Assembly: GCA_015179045.1 (NCBI GenBank)
Contig: WHUZ01000078.1
Location: 241,352 to 305,351, forward strand
Source: Kalaharituber pfeilii
Lineage: Eukaryota; Ascomycota; Pezizomycetes; Pezizales; Pezizaceae
Length of the DNA stretch: 64,000 nucleotides
Direction: 5' to 3'
Both the position numbers and the translations under genes were made by a program. Below the pieces are notes generated by a model that did no database searches, was not told the origin of the DNA, and saw only the letters and a list, made by a program, of their open reading frames with translations. Shown here in pieces: positions 51,992 to 62,450 of this stretch. The number at the start of each line of letters is the position of its first letter. Positions within the stretch are counted from its first letter, which is position 1.

Positions 51992-53879
51992 GTGTTTCAA
52001 TATCCCGTGAGGTTGCTCACCAAAAAGTACGCTTTGGACGCGCTAGGTTCTAAGGGCGAACGGCTGGGCGGTATTAAGAATCTCAAACCGAACGGCCGTC
52101 AAGCACGGGTAACTCCCCGCAAGGAAATCCATTTAGATTTTACAAGTATAGTTGGTCGGCCAATGCGTGTGTTAGTGGACTTGGATTGTAGGGGTCAGCT
52201 TATGCAAAGTATTGAACTGAGGTTAAAGGAGTGGAGTAATTGTTATCGGTAAGTATATCTACCCAAGAGCGAGCTCGCGCTGACGGTGGAGGATTGATTA
52301 TGAGCTAATACTGCTGAGTTTATAGGTCCAAACATGCGCATCAGCTTTCCTGGCCCCTTAATGGTACAACATTCTACTTGGGGAGATCGAATCATCGATT
52401 ACACTGGTTTATCCTAATGCAACCACAAAATGCGAACGCGTTCAAATGGCACGAAAATCCGGCAAAGCGTGCAAGCCAGGTGGAAGCAGGATGTAAACAA
52501 AGCGCGTTGGAGAAAGAGCATGCGGAGGCTCTTTTTCTATATATAAAAGAGCTATTTAAACATCCTGAATTATCCGGAAGTGGGTTTGATCAAGAAATGA
52601 GTTTTACGAATATGAACTCCACGTTGCAACTCAATCATCGGGCTTGGGTAACATTTCAGAGACTATTTATGGAGATGTTTGCAGAGGGATTTTATTCTGA
52701 CCCTCTGGGAGAGGAACCAGGTAAGAGCTCGGAATTGAAAGTAGTTTGCCGGGTAATCAACACTAATTAGGGATGTCTAGCCACCTGGTGGGATAATTAT
52801 AAGCCTGCGTTTGCTTGCTATGATTATGGCCAGGACGAGCCGCTCGACCCCCCCATGGGAATCGATATGATGGAGTGGATATCGGAGGAATTAGATCGCC
52901 ATTTCGACTCCGCAAATATTGCATCAATTTGTGTGGCAATTGCACAGAATTTTAACTATGACTCGGAAATTCCAGACGTGCGACAACCAAGCAATGGTTT
53001 CGGTAACATGGGAATCCTGATGGAATGCAAGCATGTCGAATCTTTATTTGAGACCCCTCGTGAGAGACGTGCATTGAGTTTGTACCGACTGGGACTGCAG
53101 GGGAGGTAAGTTGTGCAGAGCGTATTGTAAACTCGATGTCGTGAGGTACGGCGGTGTGAGCTGATCGGATTGTGTTCCCTAGATATTGCAACTGGCAATC
53201 TTCTCGCCCTCCAACAGCTTTAGCAAATCTGTTCCAGGAATTGAATGGATACTTGGCAGAGGTGAACGGTTCTCGACATGAAATTGCAAATATGGGACAT
53301 GTCCAGGGTTATAGCATGATTAAGCAAGTCGTTCGGCATGATCCCATGGACTTTAAAATTGCGAAAGGGATGTATACAGGGGCTCTGGGATATCCTATCT
53401 CAAAGACATTGGACCGAGTGGCCTTTATGCGAGAGAAGGACAAAGTGTGGAAAAAGGTGGGGTTAAGTGCTGAGCGGGAAGAACGACCACTGAATTTGAC
53501 CCGGAAGTGCCTCCAAACGGCCGCGGATACAGGGCGTATTGGGTTTCGGATTGAGGGGGTGATATGCGTGAAAATGTCTCGTCTTCGGCAGGAAAATCGC
53601 AACTTCCACTATATCTGCGATGAGGTTTTGCTTCCTTATCTGACTTGGTGGGCGTCAAAGGGGGGGGGGTTAGATATTGTTGATGGCTTGGTGGTGTTTC
53701 CAAAGTCAGACTTCTCAGGGATTCTGATTACGTGGACCAGGATTCTGGAGCTACTTATGGGGCGGTTTATTGCGACCTACCTTCGTTTCGGAGGTTTAAC
53801 GGTTCTCGAGGCGGAGATAGTTGCGAATACGGAGCGCGCAGCGGTGTTTGTTCTAACGGGGGATGTCAGGTTGGTTTGA
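51992..53879 (+). CDS. Intron-containing gene of unknown family
   Basis: Four exons are joined in frame by three canonical introns: 52249-52325 (GTAAGT..TAG), 52721-52780 (GTAAGA..CACTAAT..TAG) and 53106-53182 (GTAAGT..TAG). The exon product is about 557 residues, with landmarks YPVRLLTKKYALDALGSKGE, HWFILMQPQNANAFKWHENP, TWWDNYKPAFACYDYGQDEP, GFGNMGILMECKHVESLFET, EIANMGHVQGYSMIKQVVRH and LLGRFIATYLRFGG-like MGRFIATYLRFGGLT. No start codon in frame at 51992, so a 5' exon is missing. The stop at 53877-53879 lies in the first unit of a tandem repeat. I do not recognise a domain. Confidence 0.6.
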
Positions 53880-54470
53880 TGCGGAGGCAACGTGCCCTAT
53901 GTTCTTTGTCCCTTATTTTTCTCTGTACTTTTTTGGTATTGACATAGATTTTGCGATGTTTGCTATAGTCGCAGGAAGAAGTGTTGGGGGTGGACGGATG
54001 GGGCGTTCAAAGGAGGAATAGTGGGGCGGGGGTTGGAGGGTAGTTTGATACGGAGGCAACGTGCCCTATGTTCTTTGTCCTTTGTTTTTCTCTGCTCTTT
54101 TTTGGTATTGATATAGATTTTGCGACGTTTGCTAGAGTGGCAGGGAGAAGCGGTGGGGGTGGACGGATGGGACGGAAAAGTGGGGCGGGGATTGGAGGTT
54201 GGTTTGATGCGGACCCTATGTTCTTTGTCCTTTGTTTTTCTCTGTTCTTTTTTGGTATTGACATAGATTTTGCGATGTTTGCTATGGTGGTAGGGAGAAG
54301 TAGTGGGGGTGGACGGTTCAAAGGAGGAAAAGTGGGGCGGGGGTTGGAGGGTGGTTTGATACGGAGGCAACGTGCCCTATGTTCTTTGTCCTTTGTTTTT
54401 CTCTGTTATTTTTTGGTATTGACATAGATTTTTGCGATGTTTGCCATAGTTTGGAGGTTGGTTTGAGGCG
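53872..54470. repeat. Four tandem units of about 150-170 bp
   Basis: TTTGATRCGGAGGCAACGTG recurs at 53875, 54044, 54203 (shortened) and 54355, with GTTCTTTGTCC ... GGTATTGACATAGATTTTGC in each. The first unit overlaps the stop of the upstream gene, so the array probably arose from that gene's 3' end. Confidence 0.9.
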
Positions 54471-54800
54471 GAAGCAACCGGGGAATGAACAAACTCAACC
54501 ATTGTCGCTAAGGTTTTTTGAGATTAGCAGCTTGCACAGCGACCACACTTGCTTTCACCAAAATCCCAAACGTAGAAGTAGCTTTTCCCTAGGGGTTTGC
54601 TCCGTTGTTTCCTTGGATGGAGGACTCTATTCAAATGGATTCGTATAAGTAACGATAGATTCAGGTTGTAATAGGAATGAACAAACTCAACTATTGTCGC
54701 GAAGGTTTTTAAGATTGGCAGCTAGCACAGCGACCACACTTGCTTTCACCAAAATCCCAAACACAGTGGTAGCTTTTCCCTTGTTTGCCATCCGACTCTT
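54471..54800. repeat. Direct duplication, about 192 bp apart
   Basis: GGAATGAACAAACTCAACYA ... CAGCGACCACACTTGCTTTC ... AAAATCCCAAAC appears at 54481 and 54674. Confidence 0.85.
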
Positions 54801-55628
54801 CACACCTTGTCATACCACCACATTTGTAAAAATAATAAATGATCCTTATGTTGTGGGGTTCAAATACTGCTTGTAGAGAACTGGAATTCTTGCCGAAACA
54901 GTGTAGAGCAAATGGGTTATCCTAGGGGTAGGAGCAGTCTAGAACCAGGATATAGGAGTAGTATCCTCATTATAAATTATGATCATGTGGATCGGCACTG
55001 AGAACATGTGTCCGACAAAGCGAAGACCCTATTTCTGGTTGCGGGTAACACCACAACAGCGGCATAAACCGTAATCTGGCATATGAGTATCAACAGCCAG
55101 TAGAGAAAGGAAGCCTATAGTCAATAGATTGCAAAGCACTAGAAGATTTATCGGAAACGGAACAGTACCCCACAAGGGGATGATGGAGCATCCCTACCGT
55201 TCGACGAGACGTTTGATATCCACCATCGAAAACTATCAACTATGGCAGCTTGTTGGGAAGAAGAATTTTTCCCAGCCTTAGCAATGGCTCCGTGTGCTCA
55301 TGGACATACATACCCTTTAGAAGCTACAAGCCTTCTGCATACACTTTGGCATGGTGACTCTACTGGCAGTACGTACTCTACCTGCGGGGGAGTAATGTCA
55401 CGGCTTGGCGTGCCATGGTGGCAGAGGGAAGCTGATTACTAGTACGTATGGACGTCTAAAGGAGCCAAGATCCTTGACTACGTGCGCAAACTTTGCAGTA
55501 AAGAATAGGTGTAAAAGTCCAAATTCATTATGTCAGCTGTCCAAATTTCATCACGTCAGCTGTCCAAATACTTTCTTACATAATGAAGTTGGACACCCTA
55601 GCACAAAATTTGGACTGTCTTATGGCTA
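54801..55628. other. Spacer, no supported gene
   Basis: Short ORFs only. At 55510-55570 AGCTGTCCAAATTTCATCAC-type blocks repeat twice (GTCAGCTGTCCAAAT), possibly part of the adjacent small element. Confidence 0.5.
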
Positions 55629-55806
55629 CTAGCCAGTAAAATATGTATTCGGACAGGGGTACTAATGCACAACTTGCGCTATGTCCGAATACATATTTTA
55701 CTAGCTAGTATCACCAGACGAAAATATGCTAGTTTCTGCCGAATACTGCATGGCGCATAAATATGCATTTATCCCCTGTCCAAATACTTATTTTTCTGTC
55801 TATGAT
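55629..55806. mobile_element. Small hairpin element (MITE-like)
   Basis: Near-perfect inverted arms 55629-55656 and 55682-55708 (TAAAATATGTATTCGGACA against TGTCCGAATACATATTTTA) form a strong hairpin. The end ATACTTATTTTT is inverted relative to the start. A decayed relative flanks Gypsy-1 (22211-22276 and 29936-30114). Confidence 0.65.
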
Positions 55807-55807
55807 A

Positions 55808-56210
55808 GAGGGATTTTGCAACATCCGGGTAAAGTTGTTCGGGTAATTATTAAGTTAATTAACAGCAAGTATACCGCTTAAACCCATTTTCTTGAGAAAA
55901 CTTGGATTTCATAACAAAGCATTTTTTTATACACGCGCTTCTGTCTATAATATCTTCAGACACTCCTCTATCATTAGAGCCGAAAAAAATGCCTTCTCAA
56001 GCAAGTCGTGAAGCAAGTAATGCCAGCCAAACTATACGTATCGCGTGTGTAGCTATCGCACAGTCTCCTAAGGTTGTACCAAGAATTTTACCCAAGTCGC
56101 AATCCCAAGTTGCTTGCAAAATCCCTATTGCTGTTACGGTTATTTTTGCGCTTAATAATCATGCTTTGTAATTACCCGAACAACTTTACCCGGATGTTGC
56201 AAAATCCCTC
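55808..56210. mobile_element. Pogo/Fot1-type MITE, 403 bp
   Basis: Perfect 42-bp terminal inverted repeats beginning GAGGGATTTTGCAACATCCG, flanked by TA (55806-55807 and 56211-56212). Inside, from 55989, MPSQASREASNASQTIRIAC followed by VAIAQSPKVVPRI looks like the N-terminal start of a transposase. The rest of the transposase is deleted. Confidence 0.9.
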
Positions 56211-56212
56211 TA

Positions 56213-56880
56213 GTAAAATAGGGCATTTTGTGCACATTAAGTGGGTTATCCTGGTGCTGAGTCATACGTGAACTGAGTCATTCCCGTCCTAGAGTTTGCT
56301 GGCTTAGGCTTCGCTTTCTCCTCTCTCATCTCCGTACTCCTTAGAAAACAACGCCGCAGCCCCATCACGATAGCTGCCCCCTCCGCTTTCTATTCCGGCG
56401 AAACACACCTTGCAAACCCGCAAACACGCAGCATTCTCGCCTTCACAGCATCCCCCCTTCGCAGCAACTGCCTTCCCCTCCTAGCTCTCAGCAGCTCCTC
56501 AGGTACGCCACGCAATACCCCCCTCACAGTCTCCCCCCCGCAGCAAGAGCATCTCACTCAAACTTTTTACAGAACTCCTCGTCGCGCACTGAATTTACGC
56601 GTGGTGAGTTCACGCGCCGCAGAAGAACTCATACACCGCAGAACTCGCGCCGATTGTACGCATGCTGAATTCCTGAGGTGTACTCACGCCTAACTTACCT
56701 ACTGGCCGACTTGCCAGCCTAACACCTTCACATTTTCACTTGCTTGTTGCTTCTTCACTTCTCCTTTCACTTTTTGCTAGACTATTCACTGTGTAAAACA
56801 TTCTGTGCGTAGTGCCTGAATTTTTTACAAAGTTAGCACCTTAATTATTTGTGCGCAACGCCTAATAATTTTGGTGGAAG
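56213..56880 (+). other. Pyrimidine-rich upstream region of the dioxygenase relic
   Basis: C/T-rich stretches (56400-56560 and 56730-56775) directly before the ATG at 56881, common in fungal promoters. No ORF. Confidence 0.35.
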
Positions 56881-58633
56881 ATGTCGGACGCGGAAGGAGA
56901 AAGGAGATTTGAGAGAGTTCGAGAGGTGAATGCTGAGGTGGAGGCAATAATGCCCATTGGGAAGCCCGGGGAGTATGCTGAAGTCTTCCACAGCATATCC
57001 GGAGCTTGGTGAATTCGTTTTAATAAGCTTCCAATTATTTCAACTACCGTTTCCTTTCAAGCCTTAATGGCTGATCAATACAAAAAAATTAAGCGCTCTG
57101 ATGTAGAGCACGATCAACTTTTTGAATAGGCCACGTTAACGGAAGTGAGTGGAAGGTGGATGTCTTCGGAAGGTAGTGAAATTACTGGTTTTTTGGAAGG
57201 GGGGATTAAATGTAAGTATGCGTTTTTTTTTGGGGGGGGGGGGTATATAACAGGCTATGACCCTATGGCAAAAATCTATATACCTGATCCGGCTGCCCTC
57301 TACGTCCTCCTGCTTTCACTCCGGTTACCTGCCGGCTGCCCTCCACGTCCTCCTGCTTTCACCCTGGTTACCCTCCGGCCACCCTCCACATCCTCCTGCT
57401 TTCACTCCGGTTGCCCTCCGGCTGCCCTCCACGTCCTCCTACTTTCACTCCGGTTACCCGCCGGCTGCCCTTCACGTCCTCCTGCTTTCACCCCGGTTAC
57501 CCTCCGGCTACCCTCCACGTCCTCCTGCTTTCACTCCGATTGCCCTCCGGCTACCCTCCGCGTCCTCCTACTTTCACTCCGGTTGCCCTCCAGCTGCCCT
57601 CCACGTCCTCCAACTTTCACTCCGGTTACCCTCCGCCTACCCTCCGCGTCCTCCTACTTTCACTCCGGTTACCCTCCGGCTACCCTCCGCGTCCTCCTAC
57701 TTTCACTCCGGTTGCCCTCCAGCTACCCTCCGCGTCCTCGTACTTTCACTCCGGTTACCCTCCGGCTACCCTCCACGTCCTCCTACTTTCACTCCGGTTG
57801 CCCTCCGGCTACCCTCCACATCCTCCTACTTTCACTCCGGTTGCCCTCCGGCTACCCTCCGGTCACCCTCTACGTCCTCCTACTCCCACTCCTCGTTTTA
57901 TTTTATTTGCTGTTGCGTATATATACTAACTTAAAAAATATAGTATCCCATTGGAAAATCGGCAGGTATTCAAATGCAAAAAGATACTGTTACAGCCATT
58001 GATTCCTTAGAAGAGGAATATTCACCACCTCCTCCACGGAAAGAGGATTGCCGTTACTCTAAAGTGCCTTTACCCTGTCAAAGACACTCTACTTTTGGAG
58101 TACATCACTTGGCATATTGGATGCAGAAATGACATACTTTTACTCCACCTACTTTATCTAGGCATATTGGATCTGCGGCTACAAGCAGCGGGCTGTAGGT
58201 GCTTTCTTTAATAATATTTCTCAATTAATTCAAGTTATTGGCATGCTTTTTTTAGTTATTGATCCTGATTGTTATTTACGTTATTGGAGGCTTTTTCAGG
58301 AAGATTGTTCTAATAATGTACCATGTTCTTTGCTAAACACTTCTCGTCGTGCCTGTTTTTATGGACTTGCTTTATTGCAGTTTACTCAAGTCGAAGCTCA
58401 CAAAAACTATAATGATACTCCTGATGGTTGGGTGGCTATGTGTTGTTGGGGAAACTTTCCTGGGGGAGAGTTAGTTTTACCTGATTTAGGGATGAAGTTA
58501 AAGTTTCAGCAAGGGGATGTTATTTTTCTTTCGTTATCATTTACTGGAGCATTTTGTTGCAGACTTTGATGGTGCTCGTTCTAGTATTGTTTTTTTTTCA
58601 CATGAGAAGATTTTAAATAAAACTTGGCTTTAA
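56881..58633 (+). pseudogene. TET/JBP-type 2-oxoglutarate/Fe(II) dioxygenase relic
   Basis: ATG at 56881 (MSDAEGERRFERVREVNAEV). The frame continues through TGA (57009) and TAG (57127) to SGRWMSSEGSEITGFLEGGI, is interrupted by a 43-bp minisatellite, then HSTFGVHHLAYWMQK, FLVIDPDCYLRYWRLFQEDC and the catalytic region AHKNYNDTPDGWVAMCCWGN, FPGGELVLPDLGMKLKF, QQGDVIF. After a one-base shift near 58525 it ends LLEHFVADFDGARSSIVFFS. This double-stranded beta-helix layout (HxD, GGELxLP, GDV, distal H, then R) fits TET/JBP enzymes that oxidise methylated bases. The HxD motif reads HKN, so the metal-binding Asp is lost. Confidence 0.7.
57286..57895. repeat. 43-bp pyrimidine-rich minisatellite inside the relic
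   Basis: About 14 units of TCCTCCTACTTTCACTCCGG joined to TTRCCCTCCGGCTRCCCTCC. The unit starts 57435 and 57478 are 43 bp apart. All three plus frames are open because the strand is almost all C/T with few stop-forming triplets. Confidence 0.95.
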
Positions 58634-58779
58634 ACTCGATTAATCTTTGTCCGGCATCTCCCTGAGATGGACTGTAATACCCCGGTTCCATATGACTAAA
58701 CTCTAGTGGAACTAGAGCAATCTGTTTTGATTTTTTGTGATTTTTTTTGTGGCTTAATGTATTAACTGTGGAACATTTA

Positions 58780-59431
58780 TGTCACACGCGGTGGCGGGTA
58801 GCGGCAGGTGCTGCCTGTCACCGATCACGATCAGTTACCCTGAACTATTCTAAGGTCCACCGGGTTCAAGGAATCTCATTACTTGCCCACTAGCACAGTT
58901 TTGGATAATGACAAGTATACTTTTGGATAAGCAGCGCTTAAGGGTTATGATTACACTGTTTGAATAACAATAATTGTACTGGAGGCACGGCACTTAAGGA
59001 ATTACGCTTTTTGGATAACATCGATCATGCTGAAGACACGAAGCTTAAGGAAGCCTTTCTACATCTCTCTATTTCTGTGCTGCCCTCTCCTGTATTTAAA
59101 GACTCCTTTTCCACCCCGTACTCTAGACCCCTCAAGCAATAAATATATACTCTCCTGGCTATACTTTTTCCTCTATAACTATAAGCAGCGTTCTGCTTAA
59201 ACCTGTGAGCATTGCGTGGCCCGCCTGACTCGATCTGTGACTCCGTCCTGGCTACTAGCTCCCTGAGGCCGGACGTTGGCGGAGATAATGGACTGGGCGG
59301 CGGAGTAGACGGAGGATTTATTACACGTTCACTCTCATTTTATGGTTTTATTTGCGAGTTACTATTCAGTTACTGTCTTGCATGTATCTAAACCCTCGCC
59401 ATAGCCTACAAGGCGGCACACGAGTAATGCA

Positions 59432-59471
<40 letters not shown>

Positions 59472-59488
59472 GAGGCCGGTCTGTTACA
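58780..59488 (+). repeat. Solo LTR of the Gypsy-1 family, inverted, with a LINE tail insert
   Basis: Reverse orientation relative to Gypsy-1: starts TGTCAC, contains GGGTTCAAGGAATCTC, CACTAGCACAGTTTTGGATA, CTGTATTTAAAGACTCC, CCTCAAGCAATAAA and ends GGTCTGTTACA. Flanking 5-mers do not match (ATTTA and CTGCT). Split by 59273-59466. Confidence 0.85.
59273..59466 (+). mobile_element. 194-bp truncated LINE-A 3' end
   Basis: Ends with tail A (CTCGCCATAGCCTACAAGGC ... GAGTAATGCAAT) and about 33 A. Perfect 13-bp target duplication TCCCTGAGGCCGG at 59260-59272 and 59467-59479. Confidence 0.93.
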
Positions 59489-59689
59489 CTGCTAAGGGAT
59501 ACGGCTGATTCAGGGTAACAGTAGTTTCGCAAGCGCTGAATGGAAGAGGCTTGACATAAGAGGCTTGCAGGAGTTCAACGGTTCCAGTTTAGCGGCAATG
59601 GCAGGTGAAAGGCAGAGAAGATCAGGTATTGAATTAGATTCATAACCTATTTACTATACAATGCCTTAGAGTTAGGGGCAATGCACTTC

Positions 59690-60190
59690 TGAACCTATAT
59701 ATCTATATCGTTCCATGCGGAACGGTTTCCACCAATGCCTATACCTCTATATCATTCTGTACGGAACAGTTTCCTACCTATGCCTATGCCTCTATATTGT
59801 TCCGTGTAGAACTGTTTCCTACCTATAGCTATACCTCTATATCAGTCCGTGCGGAACAGTTTCCCACCTATGCCTATGCTTCTATATCATTCCGTATGGA
59901 CTAGGAATGGTTTCCCACCTATGCCTATGCCTCTATAACGTTCCGTGCGGAACGGATGGGCCTTGAGCTTAAGCTCAAGGCCTTCGGGTCTGAACAGGCT
60001 CAAGGCCTTCCACCAGGACGCAATGCTCCTATGGTTCCACCTATACCTATACCTCTATATCGTTCCATGCAGAATGGATAGGCTCGAGGCCTTCCAGCCA
60101 GACGAGGCTCAAGTCCTTCTGCCCCGAAGCAATACCCCCATGGTCCTATCTATACCTATACCTTTATAGCATTTCGTGTGGAACAGCTGG
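59690..60190. repeat. 45-bp minisatellite with inverted core
   Basis: Units such as CCTATGCCTCTATATCGTTC then CGTGCGGAACAGTTTCC. Starts at 59744 and 59789 are 45 bp apart. GTTCCGTGCGGAAC is a short palindrome. From 59950 units are interspersed with GGCTCAAGGCCTTC blocks. Confidence 0.88.
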
Positions 60191-60239
60191 GTTGATTACA
60201 AGCGGCACAAGGTTTTTCTTCACAATTAGGAAAAAAAAT

Positions 60240-60540
60240 GCAAAGGCCCGCCGGCTGTCTACCAGGTTCAGCTCATTCTAGCTCATCTCATGGTGTCAGA
60301 TCGGAGCTGTTGTAGGTATGAAACGCAGTTCATTCCACCTGATCTCACGCCAGTGGGTCGGGGCTGCCACATCTATCAAATTCAGCTCATTCTGCATTAT
60401 CTCGTGGCGTCGAATCGGGCTGGCCGTACATGTCAAATTCACCTCATCTCTGGCCGTCGGGCCATACCTGCTCTACCAGTCAAATTCTCAGCTCATTGCA
60501 GCTCATTTCGTGCCCTTGGGTCGGAACTGCCATACATATC
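60240..60540 (-). repeat. Satellite of the 9.4 kb family, opposite orientation
   Basis: Units CATCTATCAAATTCAGCTCA then TTCTGCATTATCTCGTGGCG are the reverse complement of the 9442-10560 repeat. Confidence 0.8.
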
Positions 60541-60811
60541 TCATGCCGAAATGGCTGCCGAAATGGCTACTGAGTTCGCTGCCACAATAGCTGCCGAAAT
60601 GGCTACCGAAATGCGTACTGAAATGGCTGCTGAAAATGGCCGCTGAAATGGCTGCCAAAATACGTGCCGGAATGGCTACCAAAATGCATGCAGAAAAGGC
60701 TGCTAAATGGCAGCCGAAATGGCTACCGAAATGCGTGCTGAAATGGCTGCCAAAATGGCTATCGAAATGCATTCTGAAATGGCTGCTAAAATGGCTACCG
60801 AAATGGCTACT
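60540..60811. repeat. 12-bp minisatellite GAAATGGCTRCC
   Basis: In-register units GAAATGGCTGCC, GAAATGGCTACC and GAAATGCGTRCT give a MAAEMATEM frame by chance. It resumes at 61165 after a LINE insertion and recurs at 62220-62450 and 63180-63235. Confidence 0.93.
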
Positions 60812-61164
60812 TTTAGGCATGATCCGAGGGGTCAGATGGTTACGAAAAAAGGCAATATTGGAGGAAGAAGGAAAAAAGACGAGCTCCGTCGTAGCCTACC
60901 TGGAGACAGAGACGAAAGCAGACAAGGTGAAACTCGGAGGACGGTGGCTGAGGACGAGCGTGTACGAGACGGACAGAGGAAGGAAGTAGACAGGCTCGGT
61001 ACACGAGGACTTCACACGAGGACCTCTCTCCCGCATCATGTATGGACTCCGCGGGTAACATATGTAGTTAGAAGACATTTTTATTTAAGTTTCTTAATAT
61101 TAAAAACCTCGCCATAGCCCGTAGGGCGGCATGCGAGTAATGAAAAAAAAAAAAAAAAAAAAAA
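60812..61164 (+). mobile_element. ORF1-end LINE insertion (353 bp), tail A
   Basis: Insertion with a perfect 12-bp target duplication GAAATGGCTACT (60800-60811 and 61165-61176). It carries the ORF1 C-terminus (GKKTSSVVAYLETETKADKV, LGGRWLRTSVYETDRGRK, stop at 60987-60989), about 120 bp of 3' UTR, tail A and about 22 A. ORF2 is absent between ORF1 and the tail. Confidence 0.9.
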
Positions 61165-61179
61165 GAAATGGCTACTGGA

Positions 61180-61700
61180 ATGGCTAGGGCCTGTCAAATT
61201 CAGCTTATTCCACTTCATCTTGTACCATCGGGTCGCACCAACTATACATATCAAGTGTATGCTGCCATTGCACTGCAAAGCTGCACTGCCATTGCACTGC
61301 GAAGCTGCGCTGCCATTGCGCTTCAAAAGTGCGGTGCTGCTATACATTTCGTGCTACGGCCGCTCCATGGTTTCTTGGCATAGGTGCTATACATTTCGTG
61401 CTACGGCTGCTCCATGGTTTCTTGGCATAGGTGCTATACATTTCATGATGTTGAAAGAGACTCGCCATACCTGAGATATTGACCTCATTCTGCCATTCTC
61501 GTGTCATCGATTGGGCCCTATGGTACGTGTCAGATAATTTCAATTTTCGCGAATGAAAGGACCCGCCATACATACGAAATTGCACTTATCATGCCAGTCT
61601 CGTGCCATCCAACGGGCCCTACGGTACGTGTCAGATTCAGCTCACGTTCACGATGTTGAAAGGGACCCGTCATATATATGAAATGCACACATTGTCCTTA
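61180..61700. repeat. Mixed satellite tract
   Basis: Contains satellite units (CTGTCAAATTCAGCTTATTC), a GCACTGCCATTGCACTGCRA repeat (61262-61335) and a 49-bp duplication GGTGCTATACATTTCGTGCT (61383 and 61431, with an earlier copy at 61335). No gene. Confidence 0.75.
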
Positions 61701-62219
61701 CGGCCGCCACACACCAAGCCACGACGCTGGGAAGCCACGACCGCCGGCAAGCCACGACCGCTGGGAAGCCACGACCGCCGGCAAGCCATGACCGCCTCCC
61801 GTCTCCCGTCGGCAAGCTCATAGAACCGGCTAGCTATAGGGAGCTAGCAAGCTGCCAGTATAGCCGCCTGCCACTATAGCCCTCCTGCCAGTATTGCCTG
61901 CCTACCAGTATGGCCCACCCGCCATTATAGGCCGCCTGCTAGGACCCATATGGTTCATATGTTCTTGTTATTCTTGTCAATCCCTAGATCTAATTCAGTA
62001 CTTGGTCTTCTCTGCCTTTTCACCATAGTCTGGCATCGCCGCTGAACTGGAACCACTGAACTACTACCGGCAAGCTTCTCCTGTCAAGGCTCTGCCGTTC
62101 AGCGCTTGAGAAGCTACTGTTACCTGAACCGGTCGTATCCGTTAGCAGCACCAGCTCGCCGCCGCGTGACAATTGGAGCTCAGCTTGTGCCCTTGCGTCA
62201 GCACAGCCATGTGTATCTA
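61701..62219. other. Spacer with a short GCCACGACCGC repeat
   Basis: At 61722-61795 AAGCCACGACCGCCGGC recurs four to five times, followed by TATRGCCNCCTGCCA-like units to 61945. No ORF worth reporting. Confidence 0.6.
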
Positions 62220-62450
62220 ATGGTGAAATGGCTGTGAGTTGGCAGCCGAAATAGCACCCGAAATGCATGCTGAAAAGGCTGCTGAAATGGCTACCGAAAT
62301 GGCTACCGAAATGCGTACTGCAACCGCTGCCGAAATGGCTGCTGAAATGGCCGCTGAACTGCAGCCGAAATGGCTACCGAAATGCGTGCTGAAAAGGCTG
62401 CTGAAATGGCTGCCCAAACGGCTACCGGAATGGCTACCGAGATGGTGTAA
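62220..62450. repeat. 12-bp minisatellite GAAATGGCTRCC, second array
   Basis: Same unit as 60540-60811, including GCATGCTGAAAAGGCTGCT variants. Confidence 0.9.

Noticed and set aside
45926..53879. Starship giant transposon
   Set aside because: A DUF3723-like gene alone is not enough: no DUF3435 captain, no element boundaries or short direct repeats were found in the window.
57145..58002. 285-codon Pro/Ser/Leu-rich ORF
   Set aside because: Created by the 43-bp C/T minisatellite, which is open in all plus frames.
60503..60820. 105-codon minus frame with HFGSHFSTHFGSH repeats
   Set aside because: Reverse reading of the 12-bp GAAATGGCTRCC minisatellite.
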